A stretch of DNA of 35,345 nucleotides from Desulfovibrio sp. (GCA_031284485.1 JAISZT010000064.1:1-35345); one strand, 5' to 3'; positions 17,005 through 27,120 are shown, counted from the first letter of the stretch. Translations and numbers: made by a program. The notes: a model not told the origin generated them from the sequence alone.

Positions 17005-17801
17005 TTCTGTATCCCGCTGTAGACATCCAGAACGGCAAAGCCGTACGCCTGAAGCAGGGACGCGCGCAGGAGTTCACGATCTTTGACCAGGATCCCGTAC
17101 ATGCAGCAAAACTTTGGGAATCACGCGGTGCGCGCCGGTTGCATGTGGTGGATCTGGACGGCGCTTTTGACGGCGCGGCCAAAAACCGCCCAATAGTGCA
17201 GCGCATTTGCGAAAGCCTCGACATCCCGATTCAGCTTGGCGGCGGCATCCGCAGCGAGGCTGTGGCCGCCGCCTACCTGGAAACCGGGGTGTCGCGCCTG
17301 ATTATCGGCACGCTTGCTCTGGAGCAGCCTGACCTTTTTGCCCGGCTTTGCGAGATCTTTCCAGGAAAAGTAGGCGTTTCTCTGGACGCTGCGGGCGGTC
17401 GGCTCAAAAGCCGGGGATGGGTGGCCGACACGGGCCTGACTGTGGACGAGGCGCTGCCACGCCTGCTGGAGGCCGGGGCGGCCTTTGTCATTTATACGGA
17501 TATCGAACGTGACGGCATGCAAAGCGGCGTCAATCTGAAAGCGCTGGAGCATCTTGCCGAAATCTCCAGCGTGCCGGTCATCGCCGCAGGCGGCGTGGCC
17601 ACGCTTGCCGATGTGCAAAAACTCTACCCGCTGACGCTGAGCACCAGACTGGAAGGGGCTGTAAGCGGCAGAGCGCTGTATGAAGGCACGCTCAATCTGG
17701 AAGAAGCCAACGCCTGGATTGATGCCCGAAGTAAAAAATGTCTGCCGGACAAAGAGACTACAGGACAAGTGTCGGCCGAAGCAGACGTTGTCCCGGTTTA
17801 A
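17001..17801 (+). CDS. hisA: ProFAR isomerase (HisA)
   Basis: 266 residues, a TIM barrel that isomerises ProFAR to PRFAR in histidine synthesis. The catalytic pair is Asp8 in [11 protein letters not shown] and Asp129 in GVSLDAAGG; phosphate-binding loops QLGGGIR and AAGGVAT are present. The start is GTG at 17001, overlapping the preceding stop as GTGA; an upstream ATG at 16938 would be inside the lipoprotein gene. The C-terminus has about 20 extra polar residues beyond the usual end. Its TAA stop shares the bases TTAA with the stop of rplQ on the other strand. Confidence 0.95.
   Translation: MILYPAVDIQNGKAVRLKQGRAQEFTIFDQDPVHAAKLWESRGARRLHVVDLDGAFDGAAKNRPIVQRICESLDIPIQLGGGIRSEAVAAAYLETGVSRLIIGTLALEQPDLFARLCEIFPGKVGVSLDAAGGRLKSRGWVADTGLTVDEALPRLLEAGAAFVIYTDIERDGMQSGVNLKALEHLAEISSVPVIAAGGVATLADVQKLYPLTLSTRLEGAVSGRALYEGTLNLEEANAWIDARSKKCLPDKETTGQVSAEADVVPV
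17734..17752 (-). terminator. Weak terminator-like element for the ribosomal cluster, inside hisA
   Basis: Reading the minus strand past the rplQ stop, TGTC/GACA (17752-17740) forms a 4-5 bp hairpin followed by six T (17739-17734). It is the first hairpin-plus-T-run I find after rplQ and lies in the coding part of hisA, about 46 bases past the stop. Confidence 0.25.
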
Positions 17802-18220
17802 GCGGAGTTTACCTTGTCGGCGTCCTTCCCGGCAGTGCCCTTTGCGGCATCCGCTTCGCCAAGCGCACGCGAAAACTCAATGATTGCCATTGGCGCGTTA
17901 TCGCCCTTGCGCGGCATCGCCAGCTTGAGCACACGGGTGTAGCCGCCGGGAACAGCCGCAAAAACGGGACCTATCTCATCAAAAAGACGTTTTACAACAG
18001 TATGGTCGTTGAGCACACTGTAAGCCAACCGGCGAGAATGAAGGTCATTACGCTTTGCCAGTGTGATCAAAGGTTCCACAACACGCCGCAATTCCTTGGC
18101 CTTCATCTCCGTAGTACGAATTCTGCCGTGCGCCAGAAGCGCCTTGGCAAGATTACACATCAACGCTTTACGGTGGGCAGGCGTACGCGAAAGTTTTCTG
18201 CCAGAGTTACTATGCCTCAT
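17798..18220 (-). CDS. rplQ: 50S ribosomal protein L17
   Basis: 140 residues, last gene of the alpha part of the cluster. [20 protein letters not shown] is the typical L17 start. The C-terminus carries about 20 extra Ala/Lys/Asp-rich residues. The ATG at 18220 lies inside the rpoA end (11-base overlap), which argues for translational coupling; an earlier ATG at 18268 would be deeper in rpoA. L17 sits by the peptide exit tunnel. Confidence 0.95.
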   Translation of the reverse strand: MRHSNSGRKLSRTPAHRKALMCNLAKALLAHGRIRTTEMKAKELRRVVEPLITLAKRNDLHSRRLAYSVLNDHTVVKRLFDEIGPVFAAVPGGYTRVLKLAMPRKGDNAPMAIIEFSRALGEADAAKGTAGKDADKVNSA

Positions 18221-19250
18221 GTTGCTGCTTCCTTTTCCATTCCTGATGCTTCTTCTCGAAACCGTCAATTTTCATCTCAAAGTCAAGACCCATTTCAAGA
18301 AGCACACTTTTTATTTCATCCAGCGATTTACGCCCAAAATTCTTCGTCTTGAGCATATCGGCTTCCGAACGCTGAACAAGTTCCCCCACATAAGCGATAT
18401 TCGCGCCGCGCAGGCAGTTTGTGGCGCGCACCGAAAGCTCCAGATCATCAATGTGCTTGAACAAAAGCTCATTGATCTCGCCGCCGTCACTACCACCCAG
18501 ATGCGCGTCTCCGGCGACACGATCATCAAAATTAATGAAAACAGCAATCTGATCTTTAATTATTTTGGCACTGTAAGCAATAGCGTCTTCCGGAACGAGA
18601 GAACCATCGGTCCACACATCCAGAATCAGCCGATCATAGTTTGTCATTTCGCCCACGCGGGCCTGCTCTACCGTGTACGCCACCTTGCGCACCGGCGAAA
18701 AACTTGAATCCAGACGGATCAGGCCGATTTCTTCCGAAAGCTCCTCATGCATGTCGGCAGACACATAACCCTTGCCCATGCGGACTTCCAGTTCCATTTC
18801 AAGCGTGGTGTTCTCTGTGAGCGTTGCTATATGCTGGTCAGGATTTAAAACGGTGACATGCTGGTTCGTCTGAATATCCCCGGCGGTCACCGGCCCTGTT
18901 TTGCCCACGCGCAAAGTAAGCCGTTGCGGCTCGTCCGTATCCATACGCAAACGGATTTGCTTCAAATTTAAAATGATATCCGTAACATCTTCCAGTACGC
19001 CGTGCAGGGTGGTAAATTCATGCTGCACGCCGATAATTTTTACGGAAACAAATGCCGCGCCCTGCAGCGAAGCCAGAAGAACACGGCGCATGGCATTGCC
19101 GATAGTGGTGCCATAGCCCCGCTCCAGCGGTTCACATACAAACTTGCCGTGCGTGCCGTCCGAGCTTTCGTCACGCAGTATCTGATCCGGCCTGACAAGT
19201 TCCGACCAGTTACGCGCGTTAATAATGCGTTCGCCCTGTTTGATAAGCAT
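18210..19250 (-). CDS. rpoA: DNA-directed RNA polymerase subunit alpha
   Basis: 346 residues. The N-terminal domain (about 1-235) holds the dimerisation motif [20 protein letters not shown]. After a linker the C-terminal domain (about 255-330) contains [16 protein letters not shown] and the [11 protein letters not shown] helix used for UP-element and activator contact. Full length and intact. It lies 11 bases after rpsD. Confidence 0.98.
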   Translation of the reverse strand: MLIKQGERIINARNWSELVRPDQILRDESSDGTHGKFVCEPLERGYGTTIGNAMRRVLLASLQGAAFVSVKIIGVQHEFTTLHGVLEDVTDIILNLKQIRLRMDTDEPQRLTLRVGKTGPVTAGDIQTNQHVTVLNPDQHIATLTENTTLEMELEVRMGKGYVSADMHEELSEEIGLIRLDSSFSPVRKVAYTVEQARVGEMTNYDRLILDVWTDGSLVPEDAIAYSAKIIKDQIAVFINFDDRVAGDAHLGGSDGGEINELLFKHIDDLELSVRATNCLRGANIAYVGELVQRSEADMLKTKNFGRKSLDEIKSVLLEMGLDFEMKIDGFEKKHQEWKRKQQHEA

Positions 19251-19261
19251 GCATCCCCCGC

Positions 19262-19888
19262 TTATTTCGAATAAAGTTCGACGATCAATTGTTCATTGAC
19301 GGGGAACTGAATGTCGTCACGCTGCGGCATAGCCTTTACCGATCCTTTGAAAGCCGGACCATCAGCTTCAAGCCAAACAGGACAGCCACGACGGGCAATC
19401 ACTTCCTGCACTTGCGCGAGAACAGGTATTTTACGATTTTTTTCAGGCACTTCTACTGTATCCCCGGCACTCACCTGAAGAGAAGGGATAGTAACTTTAT
19501 GCCCGTTCAGGGTAAAAATACCGTGACGCACAAGCTGCCTCGCCTGATTGCGCGAATTTGCAAAACCCAGGCGATACACGACATTATCCAGACGCCGCTC
19601 CAGCATAACCAGCAAATTTGTGCCGGTGACGCCTTTCTGCATTTCTGATTTCTCAAAATATCCGCGGAACTGGCGTTCAAGCACACCATAGGCACGGCGC
19701 GTTTTTTGTTTTTCCCTCAGCTGCACAGCGTAATCGCTGACCTTTTTGCGCGCCCGTCCATGCTGCCCCGGTGCGTAGGGACGTCGGTCCTGAGCGCACT
19801 TGTCGGTAAAACAACGGTCGCCTTTCAAAAAGAGCTTGCACCCCTCACGGCGGCATATGCGGCACTTGGCTTCAGTATATTTGGCCAT
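19262..19888 (-). CDS. rpsD: 30S ribosomal protein S4
   Basis: 208 residues. The N-terminus [20 protein letters not shown] keeps the zinc-type cysteines (Cys9, 12, 17, 26, 31). The S4 RNA-binding domain follows ([29 protein letters not shown]). The start at 19888 has an AAGGATT site. S4 is a primary 16S rRNA binder and in E. coli the repressor of this operon; I see no matching pseudoknot here. Confidence 0.97.
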   Translation of the reverse strand: MAKYTEAKCRICRREGCKLFLKGDRCFTDKCAQDRRPYAPGQHGRARKKVSDYAVQLREKQKTRRAYGVLERQFRGYFEKSEMQKGVTGTNLLVMLERRLDNVVYRLGFANSRNQARQLVRHGIFTLNGHKVTIPSLQVSAGDTVEVPEKNRKIPVLAQVQEVIARRGCPVWLEADGPAFKGSVKAMPQRDDIQFPVNEQLIVELYSK

Positions 19889-19923
19889 TTCTGAATCCTT
19901 ATTACAGTTGTATACACAAAAAA

Positions 19924-20313
19924 CTAAACACGACGGCGCTTTGGCGGCCGACATCCGTTATGGGGGATGGGCGTCACGTCACGAATAAACGCCACGCGAA
20001 AACCCACTGTGGCAATGGCGCGCATCGCGGCTTCGCGGCCTGAACCAGGCCCCTTCACATACACGCCGACAGTACGCATACCATTGTCCTGCGCTTTGCG
20101 GGCGGCTGTTTCCGCCGCCACCTGGGCGGCAAACGGCGTTGACTTGCGCGATCCCTTGAAGCCGCTTTGCCCGGAAGAAGCCCAGGAAACAGCATTTCCT
20201 CGAGTGTCCGTAAACGTAATGATGGTATTGTTAAACGAAGCCTGTATATGGGCAAGGCCCACAGGAACGTTCTTCTTTTCCTTTTTTTTAACGGCTTTTC
20301 TCTGTCTTGCCAT
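19924..20313 (-). CDS. rpsK: 30S ribosomal protein S11
   Basis: 129 residues with [20 protein letters not shown] and the C-terminal [15 protein letters not shown] that marks S11. It lies on the platform of the small subunit. Placed between rpsM and rpsD as usual. Confidence 0.98.
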   Translation of the reverse strand: MARQRKAVKKKEKKNVPVGLAHIQASFNNTIITFTDTRGNAVSWASSGQSGFKGSRKSTPFAAQVAAETAARKAQDNGMRTVGVYVKGPGSGREAAMRAIATVGFRVAFIRDVTPIPHNGCRPPKRRRV

Positions 20314-20352
20314 AACTGTCCCTCAAAATTTCTATATAACTACACAAACAAG

Positions 20353-20721
20353 TTACTTCTTTTTACCCACAACGCCGCGTCTCGGCCCCTTGCGGGTGCG
20401 GGCGTTCGTGTGCGTGCGCTGACCACGCGCCGGCAGTCCACGACGATGGCGCAAACCACGATAACAGCCTATATCCATTAAACGTTTGATGCTGCCCGAC
20501 ACTTCGCGGCGCAAATCACCTTCCACCTTATAGTGCTGTTCAAGCACTTTACGTATCTCATTCACTTCATCCGTGGAAAGGTCATCAATATTGCGCTCCC
20601 AGTTAACGCCGGTGGTGTCCAGTATTTTCATGGCCGTGGCCCGTCCGACACCGTAAATATACGTAAGGGCTATGTCCGCCCGTTTGCCGCGCGGCAAATC
20701 AACGCCTGCTATTCTCGCCAC
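20353..20721 (-). CDS. rpsM: 30S ribosomal protein S13
   Basis: 122 residues: [20 protein letters not shown] at the start, the helix-two-turn-helix middle and the basic tail [18 protein letters not shown] that reaches the decoding region. It follows rpmJ by 15 bases. Confidence 0.98.
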   Translation of the reverse strand: MARIAGVDLPRGKRADIALTYIYGVGRATAMKILDTTGVNWERNIDDLSTDEVNEIRKVLEQHYKVEGDLRREVSGSIKRLMDIGCYRGLRHRRGLPARGQRTHTNARTRKGPRRGVVGKKK

Positions 20722-20736
20722 AACAATTCTCCTGTT

Positions 20737-20850
20737 TTAGCCCTGGCGCTGCTTGTGCCGGGGGTTTTCACAGATAACTCTCAGCACTCCCCTGCGCCGT
20801 ATCAGTTTGCACTTGGGGCATATTTTCTTGACGGAAGGCCGCACTTTCAT
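20737..20850 (-). CDS. rpmJ: 50S ribosomal protein L36 (zinc form)
   Basis: 37 residues, [15 protein letters not shown] start, with the zinc ligands Cys11, Cys14, Cys27 and His33. The ATG at 20850 follows TTTGGAG; a longer open frame to 20955 is not coding because it would run through the promoter and into map. This is the first gene behind the candidate alpha-operon promoter. Confidence 0.95.
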   Translation of the reverse strand: MKVRPSVKKICPKCKLIRRRGVLRVICENPRHKQRQG

Positions 20851-20880
20851 GACAAACTCCAAATAATAAAGTGAACAGAT

Positions 20881-20910
20881 ACTATTGCCTTTAAACGCTC
20901 GCGCTGTCAA
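20881..20910 (-). promoter_or_regulatory. Candidate promoter of the rpmJ-rpsM-rpsK-rpsD-rpoA-rplQ segment
   Basis: In the 64-base gap between map and rpmJ the minus strand reads TTGACA (20910-20905), an 18-base spacer and AATAGT (20886-20881). Transcription would begin near 20874, leaving a leader of only about 24 bases. Confidence 0.5.
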
Positions 20911-20914
20911 GTGC

Positions 20915-21706
20915 CTATTCACTGCAGTGGCGCACAAGTCCTCGATCAGAAACACTTAAAATTTCAGGACCTGCCGGCGTGATGGCAACGCTGTGCTCAA
21001 AGTGCGCCGCATATTGCCCGTCACAAGTCACAGCCGTCCAGTTGTCATCCAGAATTTTCACTTCATGTCCGCCCACTGTGATCATCGGCTCAATGGCGAT
21101 AACCATACCGTTTTGCAGGGTCATTCCGCGCATGCCCGGCCTGAAATTCGGAATTTCGGGCTTTTCGTGCATCTTCGCGCCCACACCGTGCCCCACAAAA
21201 CGTCGGACAACATTAAAGCCGGCTGCCTCCACATACTCCTGAATTGACGCTCCGATATCATAGACGTCATTGCCGGCCCGCGCCTTTTCAATGCCCCTGT
21301 AAAGACTTTCTTCAGTAATCCGCATCAGTTTCGCGGCAGTGTCGCTCACTGTTCCCACGGGCCAGGTTCGGGCCGAATCTCCGACAAATCCCTCAAAAAC
21401 AACTCCCATATCAATACTGACGATATCCCCTTCCTTGAGAACACGCGCCGAAGGGAAACCGTGAACCACCTGCTCGTTTACCGAACAACAGAGGGCAAAG
21501 GGATACCCCTGGTAACCGAGAAAGGCCGGTTTAACCTTGTAGCCGTCGCACATGCCGCGCGCAAGTTCTTCCAAACGCATGGTAGGCACACCCGGGGCCA
21601 CCATGTCGCCGACCGCGTCAAGTATGTTCGCCACCAAACGGTTGGCTTCCCGCAGGCTGGCAATTTCCCTTTCATTTTTTATAAACGCGCCATGATGCTT
21701 TTTCAT
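20915..21706 (-). CDS. map: Methionine aminopeptidase, type I
   Basis: 263 residues. It removes the initiator Met from new proteins using two metal ions. Ligands in order: Asp in [10 protein letters not shown], Asp in GDSARTW, His in RRFVGHGVG, Glu in IEPMITVGG and Glu in HFEHSVAI. There is no N-terminal extension. Its place between secY and rpmJ is the common arrangement in this group; adk and infA, often nearby in other bacteria, are absent. Confidence 0.97.
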   Translation of the reverse strand: MKKHHGAFIKNEREIASLREANRLVANILDAVGDMVAPGVPTMRLEELARGMCDGYKVKPAFLGYQGYPFALCCSVNEQVVHGFPSARVLKEGDIVSIDMGVVFEGFVGDSARTWPVGTVSDTAAKLMRITEESLYRGIEKARAGNDVYDIGASIQEYVEAAGFNVVRRFVGHGVGAKMHEKPEIPNFRPGMRGMTLQNGMVIAIEPMITVGGHEVKILDDNWTAVTCDGQYAAHFEHSVAITPAGPEILSVSDRGLVRHCSE

Positions 21707-21725
21707 AAAATCATCACAGCGCTGA

Positions 21726-23039
21726 TCATGCCTTGCCGGTTTTACGGGCCTTGTGCATCAGGCCCTGATACTGACCTGAAATCATATGTGATTCAACCTG
21801 GTTCATAAAATCCATGGCCACACCGACCAATATCAGCAGACTTGTGCCCCCGAAATAAAAAGGCACATTGAAATTACTGATCAACAGCATGGGCAGCAAG
21901 GCCACAATGGAAATGTACACAGCGCCCGATACGGTCAGCCGTGAAAGGACAACATCAATATACTGTTGCGTCTTGTCGCCGGGTCTGATGCCGGGGATAA
22001 ATCCGCCTGCCTTTTTAAGATTTTCAGCCATATCCTTGGGATCAAAAATAATTGCCGTATAAAAATAACAGAAAAAGAATATCAGCACCACGTAAAGAAT
22101 ATTATAGGCTATGCCCTGGGGAGAAAAAATTTCTGCCGCCCTTTTCACATAATCATTCGCGGAAAACTGCCCGATTGTGGCCGGAAACAGCAACAGAGAC
22201 GAGGCGAAAATGGGCGGAATAACGCCGGCGGTGTTCATGCGCAACGGCAAATGCGAATTCTGGCCGCCAAACATCTTCCGGCCTATCTGTCGTTTGGCAT
22301 AACTTATCGGTATGCGCCGCTGGGCGCGCTCGACAAACACAATGCACACCGTCACCGCCGCCATCAGGGCAAGGATGACAACAGCCATGAAAATGCTCAT
22401 GTCCCCGGCATTGATCAGGGCCACGGACTGTATGATGCCGCGCGGTATGCCCACCACGATGCCGCAAAAAATAATAAGGGAAATGCCGTTGCCGATGCCG
22501 CGCTCGGTAATCTGCTCGCCCAGCCACATGACAAGCACGGAGCCAGCCACAAAGGTCGTCATGGTCACCATGCGGAAATGCCAGCCGGGGCTGAGCACAA
22601 CCGGCGTGCCGACAGGGCTGGTCATATTTTCCAGGCCGACGGCGATGCCCAGACCCTGAATGCAGGTTATCAACACTGTCAGATAACGGGTATACTGGGT
22701 AATTTTGCGGCGACCGGCCTGTCCCTCTTCCTTGGCCAGACGTTTTATGTCGGGGCTGACCACCTGTAAAAGCTGCATGATGATGGACGCGGAAATATAG
22801 GGCATAACGCCCAGCGCGAATACGGAAACATTACTCAGTCCGCCGCCGGAAAACATGTCGAAAAGACTGAACAGCGTGCCGGCCATGCTTTCAAAAAATG
22901 AAGCCAGCGCCGACGCGTCCACGCCGGGCACCGGAACATGCACGCCAATCCTGTAGCAGCACAAAATAAAAAAAGTCCAGCCCAGACGTTTTGCCAGAGC
23001 CGGCTGACCTGCCATATTATTTGCCGATCCTGCCGCCAT
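21726..23039 (-). CDS. secY: Protein translocase subunit SecY
   Basis: 437 residues with ten membrane segments. It forms the central channel for export and membrane insertion. Recognisable parts are GVHVPVPGVD, the lateral gate region MPYISASIIMQLL, ERGIGNGISLIIF and the cytoplasmic loop RRIPISYAKRQIGRKM that contacts the ribosome and SecA. Intact and full length; map follows after 19 bases. Confidence 0.98.
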   Translation of the reverse strand: MAAGSANNMAGQPALAKRLGWTFFILCCYRIGVHVPVPGVDASALASFFESMAGTLFSLFDMFSGGGLSNVSVFALGVMPYISASIIMQLLQVVSPDIKRLAKEEGQAGRRKITQYTRYLTVLITCIQGLGIAVGLENMTSPVGTPVVLSPGWHFRMVTMTTFVAGSVLVMWLGEQITERGIGNGISLIIFCGIVVGIPRGIIQSVALINAGDMSIFMAVVILALMAAVTVCIVFVERAQRRIPISYAKRQIGRKMFGGQNSHLPLRMNTAGVIPPIFASSLLLFPATIGQFSANDYVKRAAEIFSPQGIAYNILYVVLIFFFCYFYTAIIFDPKDMAENLKKAGGFIPGIRPGDKTQQYIDVVLSRLTVSGAVYISIVALLPMLLISNFNVPFYFGGTSLLILVGVAMDFMNQVESHMISGQYQGLMHKARKTGKA

Positions 23040-23085
23040 GATGACTCTTTTTCCATGACCGGCTTATTCCAGCCGGGAAACAGAA

Positions 23086-23550
23086 TTATTCCGATTTTTG
23101 AGCCGCTTCCAGCTCTGTGACCACGCCGCCAGCCTGACGGATTTTTTCCGCCGCGGAGATACTGAACTTGTGCGCCTCAATTGTCAGAGGGTTTTTGACT
23201 TCTCCACGCGATAAGATTTTTACAGGCGCTCCCGCGCGGGCAAGACCGCGAACATAAATATCGTCAAGCGTGATGGCGTTTTTGCCTTCAAAAGCCTGCA
23301 AAAGCGCGTCCAGATTGATAACATCGTATGTGACCTTGAAGAGCGCGTTCTTGAATCCGTGTTTGGGCAGCCTGCGCTGCAAGGGCATCTGCCCGCCCTC
23401 AAAGCCGGGACGCACGCCGCCGCCGGCCCGGGCGTTCTGACCCTTGTGCCCCTTGCCGGAAGTGCAGCCCAGCCCGGAGCCGGAGCCGCGCCCGACACGG
23501 CGACGTGTTTTACGCTCTTCCTTAAAGGGATAAAGATCGTGCAACTGCAT
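23086..23550 (-). CDS. rplO: 50S ribosomal protein L15
   Basis: 154 residues. MQLHDLYPFKEERKTRRRVG with the Gly-rich SGSGLGCTSGKGHKGQNARA and GFEGGQMPLQRRLPKHGF are typical. It lies 46 bases before secY, the common order. Confidence 0.98.
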   Translation of the reverse strand: MQLHDLYPFKEERKTRRRVGRGSGSGLGCTSGKGHKGQNARAGGGVRPGFEGGQMPLQRRLPKHGFKNALFKVTYDVINLDALLQAFEGKNAITLDDIYVRGLARAGAPVKILSRGEVKNPLTIEAHKFSISAAEKIRQAGGVVTELEAAQKSE

Positions 23551-23585
23551 GACATATACTCCTCTTGCGACGTGCCCGCCCCCTT

Positions 23586-23762
23586 TCAGGACACGACAGC
23601 CACAAGATGTGAAATTTTGGCGACAATGCCCCGGATGGCCGGGGTATCCTTGAAAGTCCTGACCGCTTCGCGACGCTTCAGGCCAAGTGAATCCAGCATT
23701 CTGCGCTGCGCGGGCAGCAAACCGATACGTGAGCGCACAAGTTTAATCTTGATTTCCGCCAT
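23586..23762 (-). CDS. rpmD: 50S ribosomal protein L30
   Basis: 58 residues: MAEIKIKLVRSRIGLLPAQ, with the RRMLDSLGLKR loop. The ATG at 23762 is chosen because AAGGAAG lies at the right distance; a GTG at 23768 in the same frame would instead overlap the rpsE stop by four bases. The rpsE stop lies 2 bases upstream of the chosen start. Confidence 0.95.
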   Translation of the reverse strand: MAEIKIKLVRSRIGLLPAQRRMLDSLGLKRREAVRTFKDTPAIRGIVAKISHLVAVVS

Positions 23763-23764
23763 GA

Positions 23765-24277
23765 TCACTTCCTTGGAGCTTCCAGCTTCTTGCCGCGCAA
23801 CAGCGACACGTTTTCTGCCCCACGCAGGGAAACAAGCCCCTGCATGGTGGCGCGAAGCACATTGTGAGGATTATTGGTGCCGATAGCCTTTGCCAGTACG
23901 TCACGCACGCCGACAGCTTCCATAACGGCCCGCACGGCGCCGCCGGCTATGATGCCCGTGCCTTCCGAAGCCGGCTTGAGCATAACACGCCCGGCGCCGA
24001 AGCGTCCCAGAACTTCATAAGGCAACGTGCCTTCCACCAGAGGAACCCGGACACGGTTTTTACGCGCGCGCTCGGTCGCCTTGCGCAAAGCTTCGGGCAC
24101 TTCCTGAGCCTTGCCCAGGCCAAAACCCACGCCGCCCCTGCCGTCACCCACCACAACCAGAGCGCTGAAGCTGAAGCGCCGGCCGCCCTTGACAACCTTG
24201 GCCACACGATTCAGGGAAACAATCTTTTCTATTTCACCCAATTCACTCTGCTGAATTTCGGTATTTTCCTGACGCAT
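23765..24277 (-). CDS. rpsE: 30S ribosomal protein S5
   Basis: 170 residues. [20 protein letters not shown] and [18 protein letters not shown] are the S5 RNA-binding and dsRBD-like parts, and the second domain holds the conserved [14 protein letters not shown]. The ATG at 24277 starts one base after the rplR stop and has TGGAG upstream; the in-frame ATG at 24301 would overlap rplR. Confidence 0.97.
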   Translation of the reverse strand: MRQENTEIQQSELGEIEKIVSLNRVAKVVKGGRRFSFSALVVVGDGRGGVGFGLGKAQEVPEALRKATERARKNRVRVPLVEGTLPYEVLGRFGAGRVMLKPASEGTGIIAGGAVRAVMEAVGVRDVLAKAIGTNNPHNVLRATMQGLVSLRGAENVSLLRGKKLEAPRK

Positions 24278-24278
24278 A

Positions 24279-24638
24279 TTATAACTCCAGGCCGCCTTCA
24301 CGGGCGCCGTCGGCTACGGCCTTGACACGACCATGATAAAGATACCCGTTGCGATCAAACACCACGCTGCCAATATTCTTTTCCCCGGCGAGGCGGGCAA
24401 TTTCCTTGCCCACGCGCTCCGCGCCGCTCATGTTGCAGTGAAGCCCCGCTTCGCTTTTTGACAGGGCAAGGGTGGACGCGGCAGCCAGAACAGAACCGGC
24501 CGCGTCATTCACTATCTGCGCGTAAATGTGCAGATTTGACCTGTAAACAACAAGACGCGGCCTTTCGGCTGTACCGTTCACTTTTTTGCGGATGCGGACT
24601 TTGCGGCGCTGCCGGGATTCGTTCTTGGAAAATTTCAT
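24279..24638 (-). CDS. rplR: 50S ribosomal protein L18
   Basis: 119 residues: [19 protein letters not shown], then [15 protein letters not shown] and the end [20 protein letters not shown]. It binds 5S rRNA together with L5. It lies 10 bases after rplF. Confidence 0.98.
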   Translation of the reverse strand: MKFSKNESRQRRKVRIRKKVNGTAERPRLVVYRSNLHIYAQIVNDAAGSVLAAASTLALSKSEAGLHCNMSGAERVGKEIARLAGEKNIGSVVFDRNGYLYHGRVKAVADGAREGGLEL

Positions 24639-24648
24639 AACGCGCCCC

Positions 24649-25188
24649 TTACTTCTTGCCGCCGGACTTGCCCACCTTGCGGCGGATCGTCTCGGTCACA
24701 TATTTGATGCCCTTGCCCTTGTATGGCTCAGGCTTGCGTATGCGGCGGATTCTGGCGGCAAATTCGCCAACCAGCTCCTTGCTCAAACCATTGATGGTCA
24801 GCACCTGCCCCTCGGCCACGGCCTTAAGGCCCTCCGGCAATTCCACCAGGACAGGATGGGAATAGCCCACAGACAGCTCGACCATATTGCCTTTTACCGC
24901 CACGCGATAGCCAACCCCGATAACCTCAAGCGCCTTGGAAAAACCCTTGGTCACACCCTCGACGCAGTTGGCGAGCAAAGTGCGACGCAGACCGTGCTGC
25001 GAACGGCTCTGACGGCTTTCCTCAAGTCGCGTCAGAGACACATGCCCGTCTGCCAGTTCATACTTGAGCAGGCCGCAGACAGGCGTACTCAGCGCGCCCT
25101 TTGGCCCCTTAACTTCCACAACGTCCGTCCCTATCCTGACCTCAACGCCGGCGGGGAGAGGAATGGGCAATTTGCCTATTCTCGACAT
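24649..25188 (-). CDS. rplF: 50S ribosomal protein L6
   Basis: 179 residues, MSRIGKLPIPLPAGVEV start, two similar domains and the C-terminal signature PEPYKGKGIKY. The ATG at 25188 matches the family start; a longer frame to 25212 would overlap rpsH. Confidence 0.98.
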   Translation of the reverse strand: MSRIGKLPIPLPAGVEVRIGTDVVEVKGPKGALSTPVCGLLKYELADGHVSLTRLEESRQSRSQHGLRRTLLANCVEGVTKGFSKALEVIGVGYRVAVKGNMVELSVGYSHPVLVELPEGLKAVAEGQVLTINGLSKELVGEFAARIRRIRKPEPYKGKGIKYVTETIRRKVGKSGGKK

Positions 25189-25198
25189 AGTGCACCGC

Positions 25199-25582
25199 CT
25201 ACCAGATTTCACACAAAAGTTCGCCGCCCACTTTCTTCTCGTGGGCGGTCATGCCATCCAGCACGCCGCTGGACGTGGATAAAATACAAATGCCAAGCCC
25301 GTTCTGCACCTTGGGAATCTTGCGCGCGTTCACATACATCCGCCGACCCGGCGTGCTCACACGTTTCAGACCGCTGATGACCGGCTTTCCTTTTTGATAC
25401 CTGAGGGTAATGGAGATAGCGCCGTCAGCCACTACTACATCTTCAACATACCCTTCCTGTTTGAGAATCGCGGCCAGCGCCTCCTTCATCCTGGAGCGCG
25501 GCACGCTGACTTCCTTGTGCAGGGCCATGTGCGCGTTGCGAATACGGGTAAGCATATCCGCAATGGGATCTGTCAACATCAA
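25199..25582 (-). CDS. rpsH: 30S ribosomal protein S8
   Basis: 127 residues: LTDPIADMLTRIRNAH at the start and the end signature ILSTSSGVLDG---EKKVGGELL. Two ATG codons in a row (25582 and 25579) follow AGGAG, and either may be used. S8 is the translational repressor of the spc operon in E. coli; not shown here. Confidence 0.97.
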   Translation of the reverse strand: MMLTDPIADMLTRIRNAHMALHKEVSVPRSRMKEALAAILKQEGYVEDVVVADGAISITLRYQKGKPVISGLKRVSTPGRRMYVNARKIPKVQNGLGICILSTSSGVLDGMTAHEKKVGGELLCEIW

Positions 25583-25636
25583 AAACTCCTGATGCTTCAG
25601 GCTACAGGGTTAGCGGCCCCATGCCGCCACTTCCTT

Positions 25637-25822
25637 TTACCAGCTTGATTTGCGCACGCCCGGCAGTTCGCCGCGCAGCGCCATATTGCGAAAACATATA
25701 CGGCAGAGACCGAACCGACGCAAAAAAGCCCGTGAACGTCCGCACAACGGACAGCGGTTGTACGCTCTAGAACTGAATTTGGCCTTGCGTTGTGCCTTCA
25801 CTTCCAGCGAAGTACGCGACAT
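25637..25822 (-). CDS. rpsZ: 30S ribosomal protein S14, zinc type (type Z)
   Basis: 61 residues, the short zinc-binding form. The ribbon is [20 protein letters not shown] (Cys24, 27, 40, 43) and the end [10 protein letters not shown] is standard. The 101-residue zinc-free form is not in the cluster. Confidence 0.96.
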   Translation of the reverse strand: MSRTSLEVKAQRKAKFSSRAYNRCPLCGRSRAFLRRFGLCRICFRNMALRGELPGVRKSSW

Positions 25823-25851
25823 GTTATGCTCCTGACTGATTTTTTACCTGC

Positions 25852-26391
25852 TTACTTGCGAAACGGCATGCCAAGGTGATCCAGAAGAAATTTGCCTTCC
25901 TTGTCCGTGACAGCCGAAGTGACAATAGTGATATTCATACCCTTGGGGTTTTCCACACGGTCAATTTCCAATTCGGGAAAAATAGTGTGCTCCTTGATGC
26001 CCAGAGTAAAATTGCCGCGCCCGTCAAAACCCCTGTCCGGAATACCACGGAAATCCCGCACCCTTGGCAGGGCAAAGTTCACAAGCTTGTCAAAAAAATC
26101 CCACATGCGATCTTTGCGCAAGGTAACGCGCGCGCCAATGGGCATGCCTTCCCGCAGCTTGAAAGACGCAATGGATTTCTTGGCCCGCGTCACCACGGCC
26201 TTCTGCCCGGCAATAGCGGTCAGCTCGGCCACAGCTTCTTCCATCATTTTATTGTTCTGCGTCGCGGCGCCAAGGCCGATGTTCAGAGAGATCTTTTTAA
26301 TTCCGGGCAATTGCATGGCGGAAGTATAGTTAAACTCCTTTTGCAGTACCGGAACGACATTCTCTCTATAAATCTTTTCAAGGCGTGTCAT
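25852..26391 (-). CDS. rplE: 50S ribosomal protein L5
   Basis: 179 residues: [20 protein letters not shown] near the start, [20 protein letters not shown] in the middle. It binds 5S rRNA at the central protuberance. Followed by rpsZ after 29 bases. Confidence 0.98.
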   Translation of the reverse strand: MTRLEKIYRENVVPVLQKEFNYTSAMQLPGIKKISLNIGLGAATQNNKMMEEAVAELTAIAGQKAVVTRAKKSIASFKLREGMPIGARVTLRKDRMWDFFDKLVNFALPRVRDFRGIPDRGFDGRGNFTLGIKEHTIFPELEIDRVENPKGMNITIVTSAVTDKEGKFLLDHLGMPFRK

Positions 26392-26400
26392 CGTATCACC

Positions 26401-26733
26401 TTATCCCATAACTTCATTGCACTTTTTGCAAAAGCGCACTTTTTTTTGCTTGCCGTTGACCTCAACATGCCTGTAGCCCACCCTGGTGGGTTTATCGCAT
26501 ACAGTGCAAACCACCATAACATTGGAAATGTGGATCGGCATTTCTTTCTGCACAATGCCGCCCGGCTGCTGGGCATAAGGGTTGGGCTTTGTATGGCGCT
26601 TGGAAACATTGGCTTTTTCCACCAAAACACGATCTTTTTTACGTAAAATCTTCAGCACCTTGCCGATTTTCCCCGCATCCTTGCCGGCAATGACCATCAC
26701 CTTGTCGTCCTTTCGGATTCGATACGTCTTCAT
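26401..26733 (-). CDS. rplX: 50S ribosomal protein L24, with extra cysteine pairs
   Basis: 110 residues. The KOW motif [18 protein letters not shown] is at 13-30, followed by [14 protein letters not shown]. The C-terminal part holds CTVC and, near the end, FCKKC, which together look like a zinc ribbon found in some bacterial L24 proteins and absent from the E. coli one. Confidence 0.97.
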   Translation of the reverse strand: MKTYRIRKDDKVMVIAGKDAGKIGKVLKILRKKDRVLVEKANVSKRHTKPNPYAQQPGGIVQKEMPIHISNVMVVCTVCDKPTRVGYRHVEVNGKQKKVRFCKKCNEVMG

Positions 26734-26742
26734 GATGGTCTC

Positions 26743-27111
26743 CTACAGCACTTCAGGCGCAAGGGATACAATTTTCATAAAATTCCGGACGCGCAACTCA
26801 CGCGCCACGGGGCCAAAAATACGCGTCCCGACAGGTTCCCCCTGCGCTGAAAGCAACACAACCGCATTGCCGTCAAATTTGATATATGAACCGTCCACGC
26901 GCCGCACTTCCTTGGCGGTGCGCACTATAACAGCCTTCATCACGTCGCCTTTTTTCACCTTGCTGTGGGGCATGGCTTCCTTGACGGAAACCACAATAAC
27001 GTCACCCACGGAGGCGTAACGGCGGTGTGAACCGCCCAGCACCTTGATGCAGGCCACTTTTTTAGCGCCGGAATTATCGGCCACCTGAAGCGTTGATTCT
27101 ACCTGGATCAT
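26743..27111 (-). CDS. rplN: 50S ribosomal protein L14
   Basis: 122 residues: [20 protein letters not shown] and [15 protein letters not shown]. It lies at the subunit interface. Ten bases from rpsQ. Confidence 0.98.
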   Translation of the reverse strand: MIQVESTLQVADNSGAKKVACIKVLGGSHRRYASVGDVIVVSVKEAMPHSKVKKGDVMKAVIVRTAKEVRRVDGSYIKFDGNAVVLLSAQGEPVGTRIFGPVARELRVRNFMKIVSLAPEVL

Positions 27112-27120
27112 AGCGCTATC

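Noticed and set aside
21966..22769. 267-codon plus-strand open frame opposite secY
   Set aside because: His/Lys-rich shadow of SecY; no ribosome site or domain.
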